DNA from: JAXLVB01 sp046329195
GTDB taxonomy: Bacteria > Bacteroidota > Bacteroidia > Cytophagales > Spirosomataceae
Assembly: GCA_046329195.1 (NCBI GenBank)
Contig: JAXLVB010000002.1
Location: forward strand, 2,620,628 to 2,684,627
Length of the DNA: 64,000 nt
Reading direction: 5' to 3'
Shown piece after piece: positions 54,610 through 64,000 of this stretch. The notes under the pieces were generated by a model. The model was given only the letters and a program-made list of their open reading frames with translations. It was not told the origin of the DNA and ran no database searches. The position numbers and the translations under genes are program-made. Position 1 is the stretch's first letter. The number at the start of each line of letters is the position of its first letter.

Positions 54610-54944
54610 ATGGCGAACGAAAATTTTGACAAACCTATTTATCAAAGGCTTCGTGAATTAGGCCATGATGTTCAATCAATCGCAGAGGAGTTTAGTCGTG
54701 TTTCTGACGATGAGGTCCAATCGAAAGCAAGGGATTATTTTGACATTTGATAAAGATTTCGGGGATTTAGTTTATCAAAAACAGCTGCAACCTTTTGGCG
54801 TGATTTTAGTTAGAATAGCTGGAATTCCTGCCGAAGTAAAAACTCAGCGATTAGTTGAGTGAGTTTATTCAACAACACCAACACGAATTGGCCAATGCGT
54901 TCGTGGTTTTACACGAGCATTTTCACAAGATAAGAAAACTGTAA
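54610..54944 (+). pseudogene. Frameshifted DUF5615 PIN-like toxin remnant inside the sdh operon
   Basis: The ATG at 54610 begins NENFDKPIYQRLRELGHDV, the typical N-terminal toxin motif. A shift near 54725 continues GIILTFDKDFGDLVYQKQLQPFGVILVRI (with the conserved TFDKDFG), and another near 54858 gives FIQQHQHELANAFVVLHEH...KIRKL to a stop at 54942-54944. At least two frameshifts make it non-functional. It is the expected partner of the DUF433 remnant. Confidence 0.82.
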
Positions 54945-54950
54945 TCAAAC

Positions 54951-56939
<1,989 letters not shown>

Positions 56940-56947
56940 ACATCCGA

Positions 56948-57371
56948 GTTATCTGTTATCTGTTAGCAGAAAGTGAACGAGCTAAAATCATTTAGGGATT
57001 TAAAATGCTGGAAAGAAGCGATAGAATTCCGTAAGCATGCTCGATTACTTATGAATACGTTTCCAGCTGATGAGAAATACAGATTAACAGACCAACTCGT
57101 TCGTGCGTTACGTTCAGTTACAAACAATATAGCAGAGGGATTTGGGCGGTTTCATTATCAAGAAAACATACAGTTCTGTCGCCACAGCAGAGGTTCTTTG
57201 ACCGAAATACAAGACCATTTCTACTGTGCTTTTGAAAAAAGTTATATTTCTCAAGAAGAAATGGAAGATATTTTTCAAAGAGCAGAAAAAGTAATATCCT
57301 TGATAAATGGGTATATCAATTACCTCAAAAAAGCAAAAGACCGAGATAACGGATAACAGTTAACGGATAAC
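56948..57371. repeat. 20-bp imperfect terminal inverted repeats around the four-helix-bundle gene
   Basis: GTTATCTGTTATCTGTTAGC (56948-56967) and the reverse complement of 57352-57371 match at 17 of 20 bases. The right copy contains the stop codon of the gene. This boxes the S23-type gene as a discrete cassette between sdhA and sdhB, and the repeats could pair in the mRNA. Confidence 0.65.
56973..57356 (+). CDS. Four-helix-bundle protein (23S rRNA intervening-sequence type)
   Basis: A 127-residue helical protein of the S23/IVP family, named for genes inside intervening sequences of 23S rRNA, and also found elsewhere in Bacteroidetes genomes. Family motifs: ELKSFRDLKCWKEAIEFRKH, LTDQLVRALRSVTNNIAEGFGR, FCRHSRGSLTEIQDHF. 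It probably forms a pentamer and binds nucleic acid; the role is unknown. The start is GTG 56973. It stands between sdhA and sdhB in the same orientation. Confidence 0.87.
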   Translation: MNELKSFRDLKCWKEAIEFRKHARLLMNTFPADEKYRLTDQLVRALRSVTNNIAEGFGRFHYQENIQFCRHSRGSLTEIQDHFYCAFEKSYISQEEMEDIFQRAEKVISLINGYINYLKKAKDRDNG

Positions 57372-57374
57372 AAA

Positions 57375-58139
57375 ATGAGTGACGGAAATATGAACCTGAC
57401 CTTGAAGGTCTGGAGACAAAAAAACAAAAATACACAGGGACGATTCGAGACCTATCAACTGAGCGGTATCTCCCCCGATATGTCGTTCTTGGAGATGTTC
57501 GATGTATTGAACGAACAGCTCATCGTCGAAGGCAAAGAACCTGTAGCCTTTGACCACGACTGCCGTGAAGGTATCTGCGGCATGTGCTCCATGTACATCA
57601 ATGGCCGTCCGCACGGTCCTAAAGATGCCATCACTACTTGCCAGCTCCACATGCGTAGCTTCAAAGACGGCGACATCATTGTGGTAGAGCCTTGGCGGGC
57701 TTCGGCATTCCCAGTGATTAAGGACTTGGCAGTTGACCGTACCGCCTTCGACCGTATCATGGCAGCTGGTGGGTTTATTTCGGTAAACACAGGTAACGCC
57801 CAAGACGCCAACAGTATTCCTGTATCCAAAGAAGACGCTGATGCGGCTTTCATGGCAGCTGCTTGTATTGGCTGCGGTGCTTGCGTAGCTGCTTGCAAAA
57901 ACGCTTCAGCGATGTTGTTTACCTCGGCTAAAATCTCTCAACTGGCCTTGTTGCCACAAGGGCAAGCCGAAGCAAAAATTCGTGCCGAAAAAATGATTGC
58001 TCAAATGGATGCCGAAGGCTTTGGCGCTTGTACCAACACAGGTGCCTGCGCTGCCGAGTGTCCGAAAGAGATTTCGCTCGAAAACATCGCTCGCATGAAC
58101 CGTGAGTATTTCGGAGCGGTATTGACGTCTAAAAAATAG
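57375..58139 (+). CDS. sdhB: Succinate dehydrogenase iron-sulfur subunit
   Basis: Electron-transfer subunit, 254 residues, carrying 2Fe-2S, 4Fe-4S and 3Fe-4S centres between FAD and the quinone. The 2Fe-2S site is CREGICGMCSMY with an upstream partner; the next clusters are CIGCGACVAACKNAS and CTNTGACAAECPKE. The gene begins 4 bp after the right inverted repeat of the S23 cassette. A strong terminator follows, so this is the end of the operon. Confidence 0.95.
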   Translation: MSDGNMNLTLKVWRQKNKNTQGRFETYQLSGISPDMSFLEMFDVLNEQLIVEGKEPVAFDHDCREGICGMCSMYINGRPHGPKDAITTCQLHMRSFKDGDIIVVEPWRASAFPVIKDLAVDRTAFDRIMAAGGFISVNTGNAQDANSIPVSKEDADAAFMAAACIGCGACVAACKNASAMLFTSAKISQLALLPQGQAEAKIRAEKMIAQMDAEGFGACTNTGACAAECPKEISLENIARMNREYFGAVLTSKK

Positions 58140-58155
58140 ATAAAGTCCTTCTCCT

Positions 58156-58198
58156 AAAGGCTCAGGCTACTGCGCAAGTAGCCTGAGCCTTTTTTATT
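58156..58198 (+). terminator. Intrinsic terminator of the sdh operon
   Basis: A perfect 16-bp stem (58156-58171 with 58177-58192) with loop GCGCA, followed by a T-run. Confidence 0.95.
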
Positions 58199-58326
58199 TT
58201 TTATACAGCAAATACCTTCTTCTCTCTTTTGTCAACAACGCATCTAACTATCTGATCTTGAGTCACTAAACAATTAGTTAATGCGTAATCTTATTGACCG
58301 AAAGTAAAAAATTCAAATCCCTTACT

Positions 58327-58334
58327 TACCTTTG
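58327..58334 (+). promoter_or_regulatory. -7 box TACCTTTG before the 58362 gene
   Basis: It matches TAnnTTTG and lies 27 bp before the ATG. Confidence 0.45.
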
Positions 58335-58361
58335 TTACGCAAGACCTAACCAATTACTCGC

Positions 58362-58862
58362 ATGGCGATTTTTGAGAACGACGACGAAGGTTTCGATTTC
58401 GATGACATCAATCCTGACGATTATGATTCGGAGGAGATTCGACGAGAAATCGAAGAAGAAGACAAACGAGTGCGCAACTTGCCCATTATGAAGAAGGCCG
58501 AAGAAATCTTCGACTTAACTCATGCCATCTGCGAAAGTATGTCGGACGACGACCCTATGTCTGAAATGACTAAAGGTTTGATGATGGAAAATGCCATGAT
58601 ATTGGCACCCAAAATTGCAGGTGCCGAAGGAGGTGATCTCTACCCACTTCGCATGGAAAACGCCGTCTTGATTCGTATCAATGCCAAGCAACTATTGACC
58701 CAATGCACCAGTTGCGAGATTTTTGAATTGGCTAATTTCGAGTACATCGAGCTACTTCGCAACGCCCTCGAAGACTTCCGCTTGCTGTTTATTGAATGGA
58801 CCAACAGCTTTGACAAAACCAACGTGATTGTGGACGACGAATGGGGCGATTTGTTTCGGTAA
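58362..58862 (+). CDS. Conserved acidic protein of unknown function
   Basis: A 166-residue cytoplasmic protein. The first ~45 residues are very acidic (DDEGFDFDDINPDDYDSEE, EEEDKRVRN), followed by a helical region (ICESMSDDDPMSEMTKGLMMENAMILAPKI) and a compact C-terminal part (LTQCTSCEIFELANFEYIELLRNALEDFRLLFIEW). I recognise no domain. It is likely to be co-transcribed with pyrD, 69 bp downstream, but this is position only. Confidence 0.7.
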   Translation: MAIFENDDEGFDFDDINPDDYDSEEIRREIEEEDKRVRNLPIMKKAEEIFDLTHAICESMSDDDPMSEMTKGLMMENAMILAPKIAGAEGGDLYPLRMENAVLIRINAKQLLTQCTSCEIFELANFEYIELLRNALEDFRLLFIEWTNSFDKTNVIVDDEWGDLFR

Positions 58863-58931
58863 TGCCCATCAAGCCCTGAACAACTCCCTCCTGAATTTGT
58901 ACCACAGCCTCGAAGCTGTTAACTTTGTGGC

Positions 58932-59954
58932 ATGTACAAATGGCTCCTTCAACCGCTCCTTTTTCGGCTCGACGCTGAGCGTGCACATTACCTTACGTTT
59001 GACCTCATTCGGTTTGCCTGTAAAATTCCGTTGGTAGCCCCCATTTTACGGAAGGTTTATACCCTTGAACACCCCTCACTCGAACGCAACTTGTTTGGCC
59101 TGACCTTCAAAAACCCTGTCGGTTTAGCGGCTGGTCTTGACAAAAACGCCGTTTTGGTAGATGAACTCAGTGCGTTAGGTTTTGGTTTTATCGAAATCGG
59201 AACCCTGACCCCGAAGCCTCAGCCCGGTAACGACAAACCTCGTTTGTTTCGCCTCAAAGCAGACCAAGCGCTTATCAACCGCATGGGTTTTAACAACGAC
59301 GGCGTGATAGCTGCCGTAGAACGGCTTCGTCGCCGTAAATCGAAGGTGCTAATTGGAGGCAACATCGGTAAAAACAAAGTAACGCCTAATGAGGAAGCCG
59401 TACAGGATTACCTGATTTGCTTCAAAGAACTATTTGAAGTGGTAGATTACTTTGTTGTCAATGTGAGCTCGCCCAATACGCCCAATCTGCGGGCTTTGCA
59501 AGAAAAAGAGCCGTTGACTAAGCTGCTTCATCAGCTCCAGTCATTGAACCTGACTTATACCCAACCAAAGCCCATTCTACTCAAAATAGCTCCAGACCTA
59601 ACCGAGAGCCAACTCGACGACATCATCGACATCATCAACACTACTGGCATTGCAGGCGTTATTGCTACTAACACTACCATACGGCGAGAGCATCTTCAAA
59701 GTAGCCAAGCGTTGGTAGCCGAAACAGGCGGCTTATCAGGTGCCCCTGTGAGAGACCTCTCTACGGCTGTGATTCGGTACTTGCATCAACAATCTGGCGG
59801 AGCGTTTCCGATTATAGGCGTAGGGGGTATCATGTCGGCAGACGACGCCCTCGAAAAGTTGGAAGCGGGTGCTTCGTTGGTTCAACTCTACACGGGCTTT
59901 ATTTACGAAGGTCCAAGTTTGGTCAAGCAAATTTGTGAACGCTTGGTCCGCTAA
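58932..59954 (+). CDS. pyrD: Dihydroorotate dehydrogenase (quinone)
   Basis: Class 2 membrane-associated enzyme of pyrimidine synthesis that passes electrons from dihydroorotate to quinone. It has 340 residues. The class 2 N-terminal helices (MYKWLLQPLLFRLDAERAHYL) are present. FMN and substrate motifs: NPVGLAAGLDKNA, NRMGFNNDG, VNVSSPNTPNLRALQ with the catalytic Ser, LLKIAPDLTESQ and IGVGGIMSADDALEKLEAGA. It links pyrimidine supply to the same quinone pool used by NuoH and SdhC. Confidence 0.95.
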   Translation: MYKWLLQPLLFRLDAERAHYLTFDLIRFACKIPLVAPILRKVYTLEHPSLERNLFGLTFKNPVGLAAGLDKNAVLVDELSALGFGFIEIGTLTPKPQPGNDKPRLFRLKADQALINRMGFNNDGVIAAVERLRRRKSKVLIGGNIGKNKVTPNEEAVQDYLICFKELFEVVDYFVVNVSSPNTPNLRALQEKEPLTKLLHQLQSLNLTYTQPKPILLKIAPDLTESQLDDIIDIINTTGIAGVIATNTTIRREHLQSSQALVAETGGLSGAPVRDLSTAVIRYLHQQSGGAFPIIGVGGIMSADDALEKLEAGASLVQLYTGFIYEGPSLVKQICERLVR

Positions 59955-60161
59955 GATTCATAGGATGCGTTTTCCTGTTCTGAGGTCATCAACCCTTTGT
60001 GATGACAAACGCAATTTTTTTATCGGATTTGCGTGATAGTAATGCTCGAATTTCCCCTAACTTCGTCTTTTGAATGAGAGATAGGGTTATCTCCTTTTAT
60101 TCAGCAATTACACTTGGTTTCCCTAGTACTTGCTCGCTGAGGGTGAGTCAATCGATACAAC

Positions 60162-62684
60162 ATGGCTAAAAATACGTATAAAGATCCACCACCAACACTT
60201 GCTCCAGACAAAAAGTCTCGGAAACAAACTGAGGGTAAACAGCTTCGCATTCAGTGGGGTGAGCGCCTTGCCAGTCGGGAGTTTCAATTGGCGCTGGGTG
60301 GCTTTCTGATTATCATGTCTTTGTTTTTGCTGATTGCTCTTGGGTCGTACTTGTTTACGGGCGTAGCCGACCAAAGTGTAGTCAAATCGGCATTTTCGAC
60401 CAAATATCATTTTATCCGCCCTGTAGATGGTCAAGCACCTCGAAATTTTTTTGGGTTGTTTGGGGCTATGTTATCGCACTTGCTCATTTTCAGGATGTTT
60501 GGTATTGTGGCTTTTTTGTTTGTTCCTCTCATCTTTTTGGCAGGTACTCAAGTCATCCTCCGCCGTGAGCTTATTCCGCTCGCTCGTTTTACATGGCAGT
60601 CTTTGTTTTATTTATTTTGGGGCAGTTCACTAATGGGCTTGATTGTGTTTGCAAGCCATTCCGAGAAGTCGCTCAGCTGGCTTTGTGGCGGAATTGGCTA
60701 CGAAATCAACGTCTTTCTGTATAATCTCATTGGCTGGGCCTCTATTCTGGTGATTGTCTTTGTCTTGTTTTTGTTCGTTATTTACTTTTATGGGGTAACT
60801 TCGGTAGAACAACTCGCCTCTCGGTTTGATCAGGTGCGCTCTACATGGTCGGAATCAGACCACTATCCAGTAGAAAATGCTAATCCAACACCCAAACCTA
60901 AAAGTACCATTCGTCAGCCCTCTTCTCCTAACTCAGAGGAGGCGCTCGACAAGGAGCCAGACTATGACGACGAAGCCGTGATGAAAGCAAACGTCAATCG
61001 GATTGCCGAAGAAGCCGCCAAAGAACTGACGCTTTCGCCAACGCCAAAAACCACCAAGCTAAACGGAAGCAAAGAACCAACATTCATCGTAGAACAAACT
61101 CCCGAAGAAAAACTGGAAAAACCGATTTCGTTTGAAGCCGAAAACAGCGTTAACGAACAAGTAATCAAGGAGTTTGGCCTGTACGACCCTACCTTAGACT
61201 TGCCTCGTTATCAGTTTCCAGTTTTAGACTTACTCAGAGATTATGTTTCTGATAAACAACAAGTTACGCAAGAAGAACTGGAGGCCAACAAAGATAAAAT
61301 TGTAACTACCCTCGGCGAATTCGGCATTGTAATTGCCTCTATTAAAGCCACAGTAGGTCCTACTGTAACGCTATACGAAATCATTCCTGATGCGGGGGTA
61401 CGAATTTCAAAAATCAAGAACCTCGAAGACGACATTGCCCTCAAACTGGCGGCGTTAGGCATTCGGATTATTGCCCCGATTCCGGGCAAAGGTACCATCG
61501 GTATCGAAGTGCCGAACAAGAACCGAGAAACAGTTTCGATTAAGTCGTTGATTGGAAGCGAGCGTTTCCAGAAAAGTACGCACGATTTACCCATCGTATT
61601 GGGCAAAACCATCTCCAATGAAATTTTCCTTACCGACCTTGCCAAAATGCCTCACTTGCTTATGGCTGGAGCTACAGGTCAGGGTAAATCGGTGGGACTC
61701 AACGTGATTCTGACCTCCTTGCTTTACAAAAAGCACCCAGCTCAACTCAAGTTTGTCTTGGTGGACCCCAAGAAAGTTGAATTGACACTCTTTAACAAAA
61801 TTGAGCGGCATTTCTTGGCTAAACTCCCCAATAGCGCCGAGGCGATTATTACAGATACTAAAAAAGTAGTACACACACTCAACTCGCTGTGTATTGAAAT
61901 GGAAATGCGCTATGACTTACTAAAAGAAGCAGGTTGTCGCAATATCAAAGAATACAACGCTAAGTTTGTGCAGCGTCAGCTTAATCCCGAAAAAGGGCAT
62001 CGCTTTATGCCATACATCGTGTTGGTGGTGGACGAGCTCGCCGACTTGATGATGACCGCCGGCAAAGAAGTAGAGCAGCCCATTGCTCGCTTAGCGCAGT
62101 TGGCCCGTGCCATTGGGATTCACTTAGTAGTAGCTACCCAACGGCCTTCGGTCAACGTTATTACGGGTATTATCAAGGCCAACTTCCCAGCCCGTTTATC
62201 GTTTAAAGTGACAGCCAAAGTGGATTCTCGTACCATTTTAGATACGGGTGGTGCTGAGCAGTTGGTGGGTATGGGTGATATGCTTTTGTCGCAAGGGTCT
62301 GACATTATTCGTTTGCAATGTGCGTTTGTAGATACCCCCGAAGTGGACTCCGTTTGTGACTTCATCGGCGAGCAGCAGGGCTATGCTTCGGCGTATCAAC
62401 TACCTGAATTTGAAGGCGATGAGAGTGGCGACGAAAAAGAAGACTTTGATGTAAACAATCTCGACCCGATGTTTGAAGAAGCTGCTCGTCTGATTGTGTT
62501 GCATCAGCAAGGCTCTACTTCGCTGATTCAGCGGAAACTAAAATTGGGCTACAACCGAGCTGGTCGTCTCATTGACCAACTCGAAGCCTTTGGCATAGTG
62601 GGAGCCTTTGAGGGTAGCAAAGCCCGTGAGGTGTTAGTCAAGTCAGAAGAAGAATTGAATGAGTTATTAAAAAATCTTAAATAA
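60162..62684 (+). CDS. ftsK: DNA translocase FtsK
   Basis: Septum-located ATPase that segregates chromosome ends at division. It has 840 residues. N-terminal membrane helices (about 45-220), a linker rich in Pro/Glu/Ser (about 230-345), the alpha domain, and the beta motor with Walker A AGATGQGKSVGL (about 502-513) and Walker B YIVLVVDELADLMM. The C-terminal gamma domain (last ~65 residues; GSTSLIQRKLKLGYNRAGRLIDQLEAFGIV) is the winged helix that reads KOPS sites. It is the last gene of ordinary composition before the AT-rich segment. Confidence 0.95.
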   Translation: MAKNTYKDPPPTLAPDKKSRKQTEGKQLRIQWGERLASREFQLALGGFLIIMSLFLLIALGSYLFTGVADQSVVKSAFSTKYHFIRPVDGQAPRNFFGLFGAMLSHLLIFRMFGIVAFLFVPLIFLAGTQVILRRELIPLARFTWQSLFYLFWGSSLMGLIVFASHSEKSLSWLCGGIGYEINVFLYNLIGWASILVIVFVLFLFVIYFYGVTSVEQLASRFDQVRSTWSESDHYPVENANPTPKPKSTIRQPSSPNSEEALDKEPDYDDEAVMKANVNRIAEEAAKELTLSPTPKTTKLNGSKEPTFIVEQTPEEKLEKPISFEAENSVNEQVIKEFGLYDPTLDLPRYQFPVLDLLRDYVSDKQQVTQEELEANKDKIVTTLGEFGIVIASIKATVGPTVTLYEIIPDAGVRISKIKNLEDDIALKLAALGIRIIAPIPGKGTIGIEVPNKNRETVSIKSLIGSERFQKSTHDLPIVLGKTISNEIFLTDLAKMPHLLMAGATGQGKSVGLNVILTSLLYKKHPAQLKFVLVDPKKVELTLFNKIERHFLAKLPNSAEAIITDTKKVVHTLNSLCIEMEMRYDLLKEAGCRNIKEYNAKFVQRQLNPEKGHRFMPYIVLVVDELADLMMTAGKEVEQPIARLAQLARAIGIHLVVATQRPSVNVITGIIKANFPARLSFKVTAKVDSRTILDTGGAEQLVGMGDMLLSQGSDIIRLQCAFVDTPEVDSVCDFIGEQQGYASAYQLPEFEGDESGDEKEDFDVNNLDPMFEEAARLIVLHQQGSTSLIQRKLKLGYNRAGRLIDQLEAFGIVGAFEGSKAREVLVKSEEELNELLKNLK

Positions 62685-62835
62685 GCTATCGCCTAAGAGG
62701 TACATCATTGTGAAATGAGCTCCTTCCAAATAATTACAACTCCTTTGATTTTGCCAATACACAAGCCAATTTTTGACAACTTACAAGTCAACAAATAGAA
62801 AAATAACTTTGACAATTGGAAAATACAAGTAATAA

Positions 62836-64000
62836 ATGACGACAAAAACAGAAACAAAACAGTTTCAATATGAAATACAAAGCTATCAGGAGGACTGTGT
62901 TACAAACATTACCAGTCTTTTTGAAAGCCTTCGCCAAAAAGTGAATTTTGGTGAGGTCCTTACAGCACACCACAAAAAGAACAAATACAATTTTCCGGTT
63001 CAAGACACTAAAAACATTGACATAATGATGGAAACGGGAACAGGTAAAACGTTCACGTTTATCAAAACCATTTTTGAACTGAGTAAGCATTTCGGCTACA
63101 AAAAATTTATCGTTCTTATTCCGACAGTTCCAATCAGAGAGGGAACAAAAACAAACTTAGAGGACACCAAAGATTACTTTAAAAGCTTTTACGCCAACGA
63201 AAAAGAAAAGGAAATTGAAACCTTTGTTTACGAAGGTGGAAACATTTCAGCCGTAAGACAATTTATCGGCACTTCGCATTTATCGGTTTTAGTAATGACA
63301 CCAAGCTCATTCAGCCACAAAGACAATATCTTAAACCGACCATTAGAAAAAGACATTAACACGCCTGAATTATTCGTAAACAATCAGGAACCGCCAAAAT
63401 CATATTTGGAATGTTTGAAACGACTAAATCCAATCGTGATAATGGACGAGCCACACCGTTTTGAGGGTAACGCTTTTAAAACCTATTTTGAAGGTTTTGA
63501 AAATTACTTTTTGCGTTTTGGAGCTACTTTCCCAAAAAAGAAAGACAGTTTGCCTTTATCCAATGTTGCCTATGTTTTAGACAGCATTTCTTCATTCCGA
63601 CAAAGTTTGGTAAAGAAAATTGTGGTTTACACGCAAGATGTAGTTGAGAATACAGACACACTTATTGGTATTGACAACAAAAAAGCTATTGTAAGCACTT
63701 TAACCAATGGAATTATTGCCAGACGAGAATTAGGAGTTGGAGCAGTTTTCAACGGAAAAAGCATAAAGAAAATAAACAAAGACACGATTGTTTTAGCGGA
63801 CGATACGATTGAAAAAGTTGATTATTCTTTATCGGACGAATCATTGCGGGCAATGATTAAGGAAACAATCAAAATTCACTTTGAAAAAGAAAAAGGTTTG
63901 TTTGAGCAAGGAATAAAAGCATTGACCTTGTTTTTTATGGAGAGCGACACCAGTTTATTTCGAGGAAGCAATCCCAAAATCAAGAACTTTTTTGAAGAAG
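62836..64000 (+). CDS. Type III restriction enzyme Res subunit, 3' end cut by window edge
   Basis: ATP-dependent helicase and nuclease subunit, about 388 residues visible of an expected 900-1000. My translation starts at ATG 62836 (MTTKTETKQFQYEIQ). Motif I is DIMMETGTGKTFTFIKTIF, motif Ia-like FIVLIPTVPIREGTK, motif II IVIMDEPHRFEG (DEPH in place of DEAH). The nuclease domain would be beyond the edge. The sequence is much richer in A/T than ftsK and uses AAA, ATT and TTT codons heavily, which suggests transfer. A mod methyltransferase gene is not seen upstream, where it is normally found. Confidence 0.85.
   Translation, partial: MTTKTETKQFQYEIQSYQEDCVTNITSLFESLRQKVNFGEVLTAHHKKNKYNFPVQDTKNIDIMMETGTGKTFTFIKTIFELSKHFGYKKFIVLIPTVPIREGTKTNLEDTKDYFKSFYANEKEKEIETFVYEGGNISAVRQFIGTSHLSVLVMTPSSFSHKDNILNRPLEKDINTPELFVNNQEPPKSYLECLKRLNPIVIMDEPHRFEGNAFKTYFEGFENYFLRFGATFPKKKDSLPLSNVAYVLDSISSFRQSLVKKIVVYTQDVVENTDTLIGIDNKKAIVSTLTNGIIARRELGVGAVFNGKSIKKINKDTIVLADDTIEKVDYSLSDESLRAMIKETIKIHFEKEKGLFEQGIKALTLFFMESDTSLFRGSNPKIKNFFEE

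Noticed and set aside
57360..57898. Two 147-residue minus-strand frames
   Set aside because: Both are antisense to sdhB, whose Fe-S cysteine motifs are unmistakable.

Overview
The window looks like a chromosomal segment of a free-living, aerobic, Cytophagales-type Bacteroidetes bacterium. Evidence read from the sequence: a CHU_C-type (type B) C-terminal sorting domain and a type A C-terminal sorting domain, both hallmarks of the type IX secretion system; a TonB-dependent receptor with an N-terminal carboxypeptidase-like domain; many lipoproteins; type-B succinate dehydrogenase (single large cytochrome b subunit); and several genes preceded by the Bacteroidetes -7 box TAnnTTTG with little or no Shine-Dalgarno sequence. 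No rRNA or tRNA gene, no intact IS transposase and no CRISPR array was found. The genus cannot be fixed from the window alone.

Layout. 1-4.2 kb: hemH (cut by the left edge) divergent from oxyR, which converges on an isolated nuoH; behind nuoH lies a 124-bp MITE-like element and a VOC protein. 4.4-10.3 kb: a secreted tricorn-type protease, a NADAR N-glycosidase with a START-like partner, and a lipoprotein serpin. 10.4-20.2 kb: repeats, an MFS exporter coupled to an AhpD-like protein, a T9SS-exported M1 aminopeptidase, alanine dehydrogenase, a 37-bp polypurine tandem array, tsaE, a YkgJ-like protein, a Gfo/Idh/MocA oxidoreductase and a phosphohexomutase. 20.3-26.5 kb: a toxin-antitoxin-rich stretch with a decayed antitoxin/RelE pair, an orphan DUF433 gene and an intact higBA with a palindromic operator, together with a fasciclin lipoprotein and an SF1 helicase. 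26.5-34.9 kb: a periplasmic-type MTA/SAH nucleosidase, a beta-propeller lipoprotein, a Tat-exported phospholipase C, a TPR histidine kinase and three small enzyme-like genes. 35-42 kb: gamma carbonic anhydrase, two tandem vanadium-haloperoxidase-like lipoproteins, and a TonB receptor with a small upstream partner. 42-53 kb: a PDZ/hydrolase/seven-bladed FG-GAP fusion, a 43-residue membrane ORF, an AraC regulator, a PurF-family enzyme, an isolated nuoN and a large T9SS cell-surface protein. 53.6-58.2 kb: sdhCAB. 58.3-64 kb: a conserved hypothetical gene, pyrD, ftsK, and the start of an AT-rich type III restriction (Res) gene cut by the right edge.

How the genes work together. Respiration is represented by nuoH, nuoN and sdhCAB, with quinone-linked pyrD. 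hemH and oxyR share one 375-bp divergent region, which fits heme supply under peroxide stress. The surface inventory (M1 peptidase, tricorn protease, phospholipase C, haloperoxidases, TonB receptor, serpin) suits a polymer- and peptide-degrading lifestyle.

The most unusual observations are: the sdh operon interrupted twice, once by a frameshifted DUF433/DUF5615 toxin-antitoxin pair (sdhC/sdhA) and once by a four-helix-bundle (23S IVS-type) gene bounded by 20-bp inverted repeats (sdhA/sdhB); the PDZ/hydrolase/FG-GAP fusion; a MITE with 17-bp TIRs and a perfect 9-bp target duplication; and several fresh small duplications (54, 83 and 37 bp) at gene ends.
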